From Sordariomycetes sp. S80-01Y (lineage: Eukaryota > Ascomycota > Sordariomycetes), in assembly GCA_037042185.1 (NCBI GenBank), contig JAXQJY010000030.1, positions 744,001-808,000 on the forward strand: 64,000 bases of DNA. The letters are read 5' to 3'. The translations under genes and the position numbers were made by a program. Shown here piece by piece: positions 1 to 9,611 of the stretch (its first letter is position 1; every line of letters starts with the position of its first letter). The notes beneath the pieces were generated by a model. That model saw only the letters and a program-made list of their open reading frames with translations, searched no databases and had not been told where the DNA came from.

Positions 1-418
1 CGACGAGGCCCCAGAAAAAGTAGGTTGAAATGGTGTTGAACCCGGCAGCTTTGAGCTTCTGGAATACCTCTAACCACGACGAGGCTCCGGGATACCTGTT
101 ACGGCGCAGCCTGGGTCAATATTTCGCGGGGACGATTCGCTGGTCAGGAACAATACCGGAAGCCGTGGACCTCGGCGGAGTATATCATGACGCGCTCGTC
201 GTTGATCTTGACGGAATATTCATCCCAAGAGACCTACGCACGAGCGAGATTTAGAAGTACTCGTGATGTCAGGGGGGGACATCACATGAGGAGTGGTCCA
301 TGGCTTGACTGAGACTTACCATGGAAGAGTTACCACATGAAGACGGCGCAGACAAGGAAAATGCGCCGCGAACCAGACCGGCCGCTGCGAGGAACAGCGT
401 CAAGAACAGGAAACGCAT
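1..418 (-). CDS. GH35 beta-galactosidase, secreted (5' part only)
   Basis: This is the N-terminal part of an extracellular beta-galactosidase that removes terminal beta-galactose from plant polysaccharide side chains. Exons on the complement are 418-320, 233-157 and 95-1, with introns of 86 nt (donor GTAAGT) and 61 nt. The first 33 codons begin with a clear signal peptide (MRFLFLTLFLAAAGL). The second and third exons then read VSWDEYSVKIN, RVMIYSAEVHGFRYP, WLEVFQKLKAAGFNT and STYFFWGLV, which is the diagnostic start of the GH35 barrel (family pattern W-D-x-x-S, I-x-S-x-E-x-H, W-x-D-x-x-x-K-x-K-x-x-G-x-N). Only about 90 residues of a roughly 1000-residue family lie in the window, so the catalytic glutamates are not visible. 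It is divergently placed from the Zn2Cys6 gene at 1179. The family call is firm and the exact substrate is unknown. Confidence 0.85.
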
Positions 419-1178
419 GCCGGGGACAGGGGTTCAGATGAAATCACAGAAGCGCTCCCTCGGAAGTTGCAACAGATTTGCAGACAGCCGGGGGCGTGCA
501 AACGCACGTGTTTGGTATTTATAAAAACCACTGTATATCTACAAAACCCTAGCACAAGATTCAAGGCGCGGCAATTCAAAAAGACCCGACGGCTCGGGCG
601 AGCAATGACTGAACCACAGAGCAAATCCGCCTTTCCAGAAAAGCTCCACCAGGTCGGAGAAACGATCGGGGTTTGTGCCGCGAGGTGCAATGCGAAATTA
701 TCCGCGGGAAACATTGGGGCAACACAGATCCAGATTTTCACACGCTGTGACAAGCAGTACAGCTAGTTACGAGTATCTTATGTAGAAGGCGGACCTCCCT
801 GCCTGAGAGAAGCAAACCTGATATGTACCCGATGCTGTAGCGACTGCTCGTATCTGTAGACCACTGCCCACCTAACATCACCACTACTAGACTAGTAGCA
901 ATAGGCAAAAGGGATCATGTAGAAAACTCACTGGTCAAACGAACCCCGCTTCCCCGCATTACGGTACAACAAGACCAAGCACTAGATGGGACGGGTCGGG
1001 GTAAATACGGGGTTGTGCTTTTCATCTGTCTTGGTCGCATCTCAATCAGTCTCATCTCGTCCAAGTCCACCGTCATGCGCTTCCCCATGTAGACGCTTCA
1101 CCCCGGAGGCACACTGCCCCTCATCCCGTCGTCGCCAATTGACAAGCAAGCAGTGACGGGCTTCAGCAGCGCCTGGCA
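419..1178. other. Shared divergent promoter between GH35 and Zn2Cys6 genes
   Basis: 760 bp with no supported coding frame. It separates two divergently transcribed genes of the CAZyme cluster and probably holds both promoters. Apart from the TATA box of the GH35 gene I see no confident motif. Confidence 0.5.
516..523 (-). promoter_or_regulatory. TATA box of the GH35 gene
   Basis: TATAAATA on the minus strand, 98 nt upstream of the GH35 start codon. Spacing and sequence fit a core promoter. The call rests on sequence only. Confidence 0.45.
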
Positions 1179-3511
1179 ATGCCCATGACCTCCCCCCCGT
1201 TGGAGGCGGCCGAGGGCTCGACAGCCTCTGGCCGGCCGCACAAGGTGCGCAAGACGCGAGCAGGTCGCGCCGCCCCCCAGCAGCAGCAGAACCAGCAGCC
1301 CACGTGGAGCCCCGAAGGTGTCGAGGATGCTTTGGACAGCGCAGGCGAGGAGGCGGCGGCGTCTGAAGTGCGCTCCTGTGAGAACTGTCGCCGCAGCAAA
1401 CTCAAGTGCTCGCGATCGAGCCCGTGCAGCAAGTGCGCACTCAAAGGCGTCCCGTGTGTCTACGAGCCTACCGACAAGAAGCGAGGGCCTCGTCCAGGGT
1501 ACATCGAGGAGCTTTACCGCCGCATCGATGCCCTCGAGCACATGGTGCTGGGCCAGTCGCTCATGCTGAAATCCGAGCACATGACCCCGTCTGAATCGTC
1601 AGCTCCAACCACCATTCGAGAGGCGCTCGACCTGGAGCGCCACCGCCTCGGCGAGCGTGCTCTCAGCTACTATCGTGGGGAGCAAGGGGAGCAGAGACAG
1701 CAATTCCAGCAGGGCAAGTTCGGCGCTCAGCGGCAAGACTTCTCACGCCTCCAAGTTGCTTCTTCGGCCCAGCAGCAACAGAGCCCTACCAGCTCCGCGC
1801 CTTCTGGAAACCGTGAGCGCACGCAGCATGACGCCAATCTGTAAGTCAAGATTTTCTCTCGCTCGCCGCAAGGGCGCTGCTGATACCGACGCCGTCCAGT
1901 CCAGCCAACCAAGTGGCCTCCCTGTCCCACGACCTTTTACAACAGCTATCTATCGCCTTCCGTCACCAGATTCAGCCATGGGTTCCTATTCTGTGCGAAC
2001 GGGACGTGACGGCAATGCTGAGGAGGTACGAACCTGCACACGCTCTCGAACCGCTTCTCCAGGCCATGTTTGCCGCCACAAGCCCTTATGTCACTCCCCT
2101 CCGTAGCAGTCACGAGCAGTACTTCGCAGCTTGTCTCGAAACCGACACTCGAAACGTATTACAGTCCGCCGGGCTGAACCAGCTGCGTTCCTCGGTCATC
2201 TTGATGTTTCTTCTCTTTGGGAAGGGGTCCATCGACAACCACTGGGGACTGATAACGTATTTGCCGCAGCTTGCTCAACGCGCCGGCCTTCATCTAGAGA
2301 ACCATCATTTGACGAGCGAGCATCGCGAGTTTCGGCGGATGAGCAAATTTGACGATGGCAGCGACCAGGGCTGGACCAGCACCGAGACGGCGCGACGACT
2401 GTTTTGGAACCTCTTATTGCTCGACCACTTCGCTGCAGCCTTGTCTGGGACGCGGCCCGGCTTCGACGTGCAGGCCATCCGTCGCCTACTCCCCTGCGAC
2501 GGCCAGCACTGGCATGACGGAACCCCCGTGCACACGCGCGAGTTTGTCCCAGCTTCTCTCGTCACCCAAATGCAAGCGTTCGCCGACACCTCCATCGGCG
2601 GTCTGGCCTACCTCATAGAAGCCACTGACATCCGTGCCATGGTCATGGCTTTCGTATCTGCGCCTCGAGATGCGCTCGCCCTGAAACGAGATGCCCGGGC
2701 ATGTCTACAGGAGTTTCTCAATCTAGACCTCGTCATGACCAGCTGGAAAGCACGGCTTCCCGTTAGATATCAGCAGGCAGCATACGATGAAAACGGCTAC
2801 ATGGACCACAATGTCACCCTTGCGCATCTCACCCACAACACCTCGGGCATCTTGCTTTACCAATGGCCACACGCCATCGACTGCGCAACCGCCGCCGGGG
2901 CCAACCTGCAAACAACACTGTTGCCTCAGCTATCCTTGATAAAACAGGTCGCCAAGGAGATATCGAAAATCTGCATTCGCTTTCTGCTCCACCGACATTA
3001 CCTCCTGTCTCCGCAGTTCTCCTTCTGCCCCTTCATTGCCGCTCGCGCCCTGCTGGCCTATGCAAGCTGGATGATAGAGCCCGTCGATGAGGACTATGGG
3101 ACGCTCTGTTCCGTGCTGGAAGAGGCAGGGAAGCGTTGGGATGGCGCCTTTTCCGGCGCCACACCTGGAGATGACTTTAGTGCTACGATCCCGCACGGAA
3201 ACTTTGCTACGATGCTGCGCCAGCGCTTGGAAGTAGACGCCAAGAATCCTTCGTCTATCGACCTTACAGCTCCTACTATTCACCTGCTACGGGAGATAGG
3301 TTGCATTGATGGCCTGGCGGGGGAACTGGAGATATCGGCTGCGGCAGACGGAGAGCTTGCGGTCGACGCGAGCGGCAGCACCATCGAGTCCGGTATGCCA
3401 ATGATTCCCTCATCAATAGGCATCTTGGACGACCTCAATGGTGCCATGTCTTTCCATTTGTCGACAAATCCTGGCAACCCGGATGCTCGCTTCTTTGCTT
3501 GGCCGGATTGA
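1179..3511 (+). CDS. Zn2Cys6 transcription factor of the CAZyme cluster
   Basis: Predicted fungal-specific transcription factor of 757 aa, exons 1179-1840 and 1900-3511 (59-nt intron, donor GTAAGT). The DNA-binding binuclear zinc cluster is at residues 67-93 with spacing CX2CX6CX6CX2CX6C (C67, C70, C77, C83, C86, C93). It is followed by a basic linker and a short heptad-like dimerisation segment (YIEELYRRIDALEHMVLGQ, about residues 108-126). A Gln-rich stretch lies near residue 190. The rest has the length and helical character of the fungal middle-homology region, including the segment around LFWNLLLLDHF. The protein lies between the GH35 gene and the sugar porter, so a pathway-specific activator of this cluster is the natural inference. 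I cannot assign it to a named regulator (GaaR, RhaR, AraR types) from sequence alone. Confidence 0.85.
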
Positions 3512-4559
3512 TCGCTTTAGCAAACCCTCGCCGAGCCTCGAGATGGCTGGTAAATGGGTGGCATCTTATATAGCACTATGTACAGGACTGGGCGTTTTTA
3601 CGCTGCCCCTTGACTTGATCTTGGTGTTGACGCAATGATCCGCCGAGCTGACTTTACTCATCGGAGTATACTATCCAGTCGGGACTTTCGAGCATCGAGA
3701 GTATTGGGAGTTTCAGGCTATCGTCAAGGGGCTGTCGAGTCTCTACGCCGCTGTAGTGCACCGTGTTGATAACATTAGCAGGTCAAGGATTATCACTTTG
3801 AAATAATCAAGAAGGGAACTAAGGTCGAAGCCCCGACCCGTTCCGAATTTCTGACAAATATGCTCCACGTTGCTACGAAGGTCGCTACTCTTTAGAGCAT
3901 GGAACCGAAGAACCTATCTATAGGCAGCGTAATCCCCACGGAGCTGAATTGAAGTTTGCGTTTCTTAGTTGGTCATAGCAGAGTAACTCTGACTTCATAC
4001 GAGAAGCGAGAGAAGCGAGAAATAAGAACATTAGAGAGTCCGTACTACTCACTTTGTCTGAAGGGTTTGGAAAAAGCCTCCGGACGGCAACCCAGACGTG
4101 GCAACGGAGCACCCCACGCAACTCGCGCCCTAGTACTTGTAGCCACGGCCACCCCAACATATCGGAAGAACCCTCGGAAATGCCCCGTACCAACCTCTTC
4201 GTTAACCACAGAGTCCCCCGCAGTCTCCCCGCACACCTGGAGACGCCCGCGCTGGAACTCAGGTCGACCTCGAAGGGCCATTCGACGCCTGCATGGTACC
4301 CTCCCCTGCCCCGGTGGGTCCCTACTTGAACTATCAGACCGTCAACAGTGTTGAGCGACATCCGAGGATGCGAGTTCAGCGCGATCCCGTGCTGCTTAAG
4401 AAGCTGCTTTCTCCTCGTCTCGTCTTCTTCTGCTCCTCCCAAATGAGCTACTCACTTCTCGGCTAGTGTCTGGTCCCGCTCGCACAGCAGCTTCATATAT
4501 CTTCAGTGTCTTGGACTTCTTGATTCGTCCTTGGCTCCTTACCCCTGCCTGTTTCTACC
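3512..4559. other. Gene-free stretch, promoter of the sugar porter
   Basis: About 1 kb without a supported gene. It holds the 3' end region of the regulator gene and the promoter of the porter, including a pair of CreA-like sites and a TATA-like ATATAT about 60 nt before the porter ATG. Confidence 0.5.
4216..4232 (-). promoter_or_regulatory. Paired CreA/CRE1-type sites (GCGGGG x2)
   Basis: CCCCGC occurs twice, at 4216-4221 and 4227-4232, i.e. GCGGGG on the minus strand. This fits the SYGGRG consensus of the carbon catabolite repressor CreA/CRE1. Closely spaced pairs are the usual functional arrangement. The pair lies about 330 bp upstream of the porter ATG, which fits glucose repression of the cluster. 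Function is inferred. Confidence 0.35.
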
Positions 4560-6227
4560 ATGGATGAGCCCAAGACACGTTCTGCCGACCCTGTGGCGAA
4601 GCTGATCGAGAACTCCGAAAAGGGTTACGCTGCCTTCAACATTGATGCCGAAGTTACGCTTCCGTCCGAGGATGGCCCCTGGCTACCCTTTCTGCGCAAG
4701 CGACTGCCTATGATCCTCCGCATGGCCATAATCTATGTCGCCGTACTGAACGTTGGCTTCGATATGTCCATCGCCAACACCACGCTGGGCATGCCGTCGT
4801 TTCGAAAGTACTTTGGCCATGAGCAATCCCCTGGCGAGTACGTTATATCCTCCGTTCACCAAGCCGGCTGGACGGGTGGCACGGCCGCTGGCCAGGTCAT
4901 CATGGACATCCCGGGAGGCTGGTTGGCCGATCGGTACGGCCGCAAGTTCACCCTCACTCTCTCGGTCATCATCATCATCATCGCGTCGACGGTGCAGGTC
5001 ACGGCTCAGAACATCGCGGCAATCATCGCCGGAAAGGTTATCTTCGGCATGGGCTGCGGGCTCTACATCTCCTTCTGTACCTCATACACGGCCGAGCTCG
5101 CCTCCCCGCGTCTTCGAGGAATTGCTTGCATGGCGGTCAACTTCTGCATCCAGGGCGGCATGTGGATTGGTTCGGGCACGGCGCTGGGACTGACCACCAA
5201 CTACCCCGACGTCAACGACACTCGCTCATTCCGCTACATTTTTGCGTTCCAGTACCTGTTCGCGGGTCTCTACCTGCTTGGCGTGTACTGGCTGACCGAG
5301 TCGCCGAACTTCTATATCCACCAAGAGAAGTACGAGAAAGCGGAGTGGTCGATCCGTCAGCTCTACGGCCCTGACTATGATGTACAGCGGCATCTATCCT
5401 TTCTCATCAAGACGTCCGAGGTGGAACGGCAGACACGCCAGGCTGGGAAGTCTATCAGCTACAAGGAGCTGTTTCAGGGCCGCAATTTGATCCGCTTGAT
5501 GATCTCAGCCTGTATCATCGGGCCTCTCTTCATGGGAACTGCCTTCTGGCCCAACTACCAGACCTACTACTTCGAGAAGGCCGGTGTCGCCAACCCCCAA
5601 GCCATGAACTATGGAGCCACTTCGGTGGCCATCGGTACGAGCATCCTTGCTTGGTTCCTCATTGAGCCCGTCGGTCGGCGTAAGCTGTGGCTTCTTGGCG
5701 CGGCTGGTATGTCCATCTCGAACCTGATCGGCGGCTTGATGTGGATTCCAGCCACTCGGGGTCAAGAGAAGCTGGCTGGTAAGGTTGCAACCGCCTTCGT
5801 ATTCATCTGGAACGGCTTCTACGACATTGGCCCCGCCAACATGGGCTATGCCATCACGTCAGAGGTGCCATCTAGTCGCGTGCGGGTCCGCAACAACGCC
5901 TTCGTTCATGTCTTCAGCCACCTCTCCAACCTGGTCATCTCCTACGTTGTTCCGTATCTGTACAATGACGACTCCACCTCTCTCGGTCTCGGATACAGGA
6001 TGGGTTTCATCTGGGCGGCTTTCGGCTTCGTGATCGTTGTCTGGGGTTGGTTCTTCATCCCAAACGTGGCCGGCTTCAACGCGTACGAGATCGATCAGCT
6101 CTTCGAGAGCAAGGCTCCGCCTCGTAGGTTCCACAAGGCCAAGTTTGATGAGCACGATCTGCTCATTTCTGGTTCCATGGACAAGAGCTACCGCGGCGGA
6201 TCCGGAGGCTCGACCTTGGCGGTCTAA
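4560..6227 (+). CDS. MFS sugar porter (oligosaccharide/hexose permease type)
   Basis: Single-exon 555-aa proton-coupled sugar transporter of the plasma membrane. It has twelve hydrophobic segments and the sugar-porter signatures GGWLADRYGRK (loop 2-3, about residues 119-129), the ELASPRLRG and YWLTESPNFYI motifs (after TM4 and TM6), and a long central loop with the SYKELFQGRN segment typical of fungal permeases. The N terminus is cytosolic and lacks a signal peptide. General appearance is closer to alpha-glucoside/lactose-type permeases than to high-affinity hexose carriers, but substrate cannot be read from sequence. It sits directly downstream of the cluster regulator on the same strand. 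Because the neighbouring GH88 and GH39 proteins look cytosolic, an oligosaccharide cargo is plausible. The first helix region contains a run of isoleucines encoded by ATC repeats. Confidence 0.88.
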   Translation: MDEPKTRSADPVAKLIENSEKGYAAFNIDAEVTLPSEDGPWLPFLRKRLPMILRMAIIYVAVLNVGFDMSIANTTLGMPSFRKYFGHEQSPGEYVISSVHQAGWTGGTAAGQVIMDIPGGWLADRYGRKFTLTLSVIIIIIASTVQVTAQNIAAIIAGKVIFGMGCGLYISFCTSYTAELASPRLRGIACMAVNFCIQGGMWIGSGTALGLTTNYPDVNDTRSFRYIFAFQYLFAGLYLLGVYWLTESPNFYIHQEKYEKAEWSIRQLYGPDYDVQRHLSFLIKTSEVERQTRQAGKSISYKELFQGRNLIRLMISACIIGPLFMGTAFWPNYQTYYFEKAGVANPQAMNYGATSVAIGTSILAWFLIEPVGRRKLWLLGAAGMSISNLIGGLMWIPATRGQEKLAGKVATAFVFIWNGFYDIGPANMGYAITSEVPSSRVRVRNNAFVHVFSHLSNLVISYVVPYLYNDDSTSLGLGYRMGFIWAAFGFVIVVWGWFFIPNVAGFNAYEIDQLFESKAPPRRFHKAKFDEHDLLISGSMDKSYRGGSGGSTLAV

Positions 6228-7198
6228 AATACCACTTTGAGCCACGGCCTTACGACTTAGGGGCTTTACTGTGTGAAATGTCATCCCTGTCTACGTTGAA
6301 TCAGTCACAAGCCCATATGGAAGGTAATCTCACTTCCTTCTATAACAAGATGAGCCACGTTTATAAGTATCATCTTACGTTATCACCATCCCACACATAT
6401 ACCAAGCAATGTTTGTAGGAGTGCAGCGAGGTGGAGAGCAAGAGATGAGGGAGGGCAGTGTAATCAAGTTCGTCGACATCTCTGATCGCTCAGTTGGAGA
6501 TTGTCATGGGAAGTAGCCTTATGACTAGTAGCACCGAAACAGTACCCGCCTCTGTGTGCACAATATTTGCTTGACTGTATTTGTGCATACATGACAGGCT
6601 CTGCTGTTGTCTCTAGTCGTGATGTTTTTCCAGTTGACTTGGCGTGAAGGCTCAGCGTTTTAGGTGTCTTCCTTCGGAACGCAATGACCCAAAAGTATCT
6701 GCGATGACTTAGGAGATCTCATGAGACGCCAAGACTAGAGCGTCATCGTAGCCATTCAACCGCTTTCTCTGGATAGTGAGTACACGATGAATGGACATGT
6801 GAGCAAGTGCATCCCGAGCGGACCACTGCAGCGGCGCCCTGACGGTGAATCCTTTCCTCTATTGAACCTCTCTCGTTACTCTCACCCTGAAACAATCTGC
6901 CTCTTACTTTCCTTTCGTCATTTCCTGCACATTATTCTGGTAATTTCATGACCCTATGAGATCGAACATTGTCTTCCAATGTTACGAGTGGGGTATGGAA
7001 GAGTTTATCACAGCATCTGTGCCTATCACCATCCCCCATACAGAAATATTTGTGTCTAAATCATTGTATTTAAAGTGATGCAAAGCTGTATGAGTCTCTA
7101 GAATGGGTACGTAGGCCATGAGGAGAGCTGGTTACACAACGTTGACCTAGAAGTCACAGGCGCATGGCTCCGCATCATTTTCTCTAAGCCCCAGCCAT
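6228..7198. other. Gene-free stretch between convergent genes
   Basis: About 970 bp between the convergent porter and GH88 genes. No coding frame with recognisable protein, RNA gene or repeat was seen. It probably contains both 3' UTRs. Confidence 0.5.
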
Positions 7199-8464
7199 TC
7201 ATATAGACATCGCTTGACTCAACTTCAAAAGACGGTTGCCAGCTTCGAGGAAATAGTAGTCAGCGTACACACATCCATGCTCCACCAGGCGGAACAGAGC
7301 ATTTTCGTTGTCATTGCTCGTGCTGCGCTCAAACAAGGCGTCACCGCTACTGGTGGCGTGGCGCACCACCGTGTCGAGAATTCTCAGAGCCGCGTCGAAG
7401 TACCTCTCGCATCCCGGTGCTAGAGTGTGCAGTAGGAGCAGGCCCGAACTGGCACACGTGGCCGCTGAGACGTCCCAGACACCGGGCCTAGGAGCATCAA
7501 AATCCCAGTAGACTATGCCATCGGCCTCGACGCGCGAGATAAAGTAGTCGGCGATCCGAATGGCCGCGTCGAGGAATTTCTGGTCTTTAGTCCACTGGTA
7601 GACACTGGCAAATCCGTACAGAGCCCAGGCCTGACCACGTGCCCAAGTAGACTCGTGCGCGTAGCCCTGGTTCGTTAGGCGGTCGCGCACGGAGCCGTCG
7701 ATGGCGTTGTAGTTGACCAGGTGGTACGATGAGTAGTTTGAGCGGATGTGATTCTTCAGCGTGGTTTCGGCGTGGGCTGTAGCGATGTCAGCGAGGCGGT
7801 GGTCCCCGGTGTACTTGGCAGCGTAGTAAAGAAGATCAAGGTTCATCATGCTGTCAATGACGACGACGAAGTCTACGTCCTTTTGGTTTAGGTCGTACTC
7901 CTTGGTGCGAGCACCAGCCCAGGACCGGATAACGCCAGTGGTCGAGCTAAAGCGATTGGCCATAGAGCGCGCAGCATTGACGATGACCGAAAGGGCCTCC
8001 TCGGAGCCCGTTATCTGGTGGTCTCTCGCAAACGACGGCATGATCATAAAGCCCAAGTCGTGGTTGTCGGTCTTGAACTGCTCCTTTGCCATCTCAATTT
8101 GCCATTTTCTTGCAGCCTCGAGAATGCTATCGCTTGGCATGGAAAGCGGCTTGATCAAGCTCCGCTCGTAGAGAAGCCAGACACTTCCTGGGAAAAAGCC
8201 CGAGGTCCAGAAGCTCGAATCGAAATACACGTAGTACGGTAGACCAGGCGGGGTGTAGTGTGGAAACAAGTCGGGGGCATCGTGACGCGTGAGGACCTTG
8301 CTGGCAATTTTCCAGATGCCGTTGACGTATTCTGCTGAGAGCACCCCATTGACCAGCTCTGAGGCGGCGGATGTCTTCGTTGCATCTACTTCAAGGACGC
8401 TGTCCGTTCCGTTCCCCAACAGCGGATCCGACCGTGGCCCTGGGAGTTGCGTCAAGATACTCAT
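7199..8464 (-). CDS. GH88 unsaturated glucuronyl hydrolase, cytosolic
   Basis: 421-aa intronless enzyme that hydrates the 4,5-double bond of an unsaturated uronic acid at the non-reducing end of lyase products, releasing it by the vinyl-ether mechanism. Family landmarks are FDSSFWTSGFFPG (residues 81-93), HDLGFM with Asp136, VVIDSMMNLDLLYYA with Asp204, and GYAHESTWARGQAWALYGFA. The two aspartates correspond to the catalytic pair of bacterial GH88 enzymes (established for the family). The first ATG in frame gives an N terminus with no signal peptide, so the enzyme should act inside the cell. A TATAAG element lies about 40 nt upstream. It heads a run of four minus-strand cluster genes. Presence of GH88 implies that a polysaccharide lyase feeds this pathway, and none is visible in the window. 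Confidence 0.88.
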   Translation of the reverse strand: MSILTQLPGPRSDPLLGNGTDSVLEVDATKTSAASELVNGVLSAEYVNGIWKIASKVLTRHDAPDLFPHYTPPGLPYYVYFDSSFWTSGFFPGSVWLLYERSLIKPLSMPSDSILEAARKWQIEMAKEQFKTDNHDLGFMIMPSFARDHQITGSEEALSVIVNAARSMANRFSSTTGVIRSWAGARTKEYDLNQKDVDFVVVIDSMMNLDLLYYAAKYTGDHRLADIATAHAETTLKNHIRSNYSSYHLVNYNAIDGSVRDRLTNQGYAHESTWARGQAWALYGFASVYQWTKDQKFLDAAIRIADYFISRVEADGIVYWDFDAPRPGVWDVSAATCASSGLLLLHTLAPGCERYFDAALRILDTVVRHATSSGDALFERSTSNDNENALFRLVEHGCVYADYYFLEAGNRLLKLSQAMSI

Positions 8465-9611
8465 GGCAACAGGAGGCACGGGAAATGAATATAACTATAA
8501 CTTATAGAGTTGCACGACACCGAAAACCCTCCGCATTTGCGAGGGTGGGAGGTGCTGGGTGTGAAAAGGAGGAGGGTTAAAGCAACGGATTCCAAATAGC
8601 CGTTGAACGATTGCTCAGCGACAAAGTCCTCCTTTATCAAGCTGCCAGCGCGTGGACCCATGGTCTCGTGAGTGAGTCCCCATGGTGTCCTTCTTCTTGT
8701 CTGGCTTTGCTGCGCGCGTCCACCTTAGGTAGGATTGAGACCAGTTCGGAGGCGATTCCGAAGGTAGTTCCGAACCCGTCGCCGATGGTACTCCCGATCC
8801 CCCAAGCTAAGTCAACACCGCTTTGGAGTGGTAGGTACAATGAGGGGACATTCGTGACGGGACAGCCCCGTCAATATTACGTGTGGCCTATGAGACTACG
8901 TGAGAACTCCCCCGAGCCTCAACAATGATGAGATCGAGCCGAGCGCGGTGCTGCACGGCTCGCATTCTACCGGTGAGGGCAACTCAGGTAATGGTCATCT
9001 CTAAGTTGTATGATCATGAAAAGGATTCATTTTATCGATTTGTTGTTGATTATGATATGATACCTTGGGCAGTGGTAAGCATGTAGAACGAGGCATTCTG
9101 ATCAGGCGACTTGTTCATCAAGACACCAATTCATAATACCCTTTGCGAATTTTAAGTTCCCACAAGGATAAAAGTCATTCTTGCCATAGATGACGCGCCC
9201 ATAGTCATCACACATCAATACGCATGTGGTTATCCTTGACTAGCAGAGTGAATAGTTGAAAGGTCCGGACAGTGAGTGTGCGGTATCGTATCGTTTGGGG
9301 CACGGCTCCTGAAAAGAGTACATCACGGACGAGTTATTACTTCTTACTTCCAAAATTCCAAAAGCCACTCATTTCACTTATTAACTTGGGACGAGTGTTC
9401 TCAAGTCATCGCAGTCTTTTCCAAGCGCGAGTCGATTGGTGGTCTGTCTACCCGGAGAGCTTAGGCCGAAAGTTGTGCAGGGCCTACACGCGAATGAGCA
9501 ATTTGATCAGCTATCATGATGCGGCAATACACTTAGTTCTTCTGTTATCATAGAGTGTATTGTTCTATACAAAAGAACAGTATGTAGGCTTTATGATTAT
9601 TTGACAGGATA
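8465..9611. other. Gene-free stretch upstream of GH88
   Basis: About 1.15 kb holding the GH88 promoter and the 3' region of the GH39 gene. Open frames here are short and resemble no known protein. AT-rich around 9000-9200. Confidence 0.45.
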
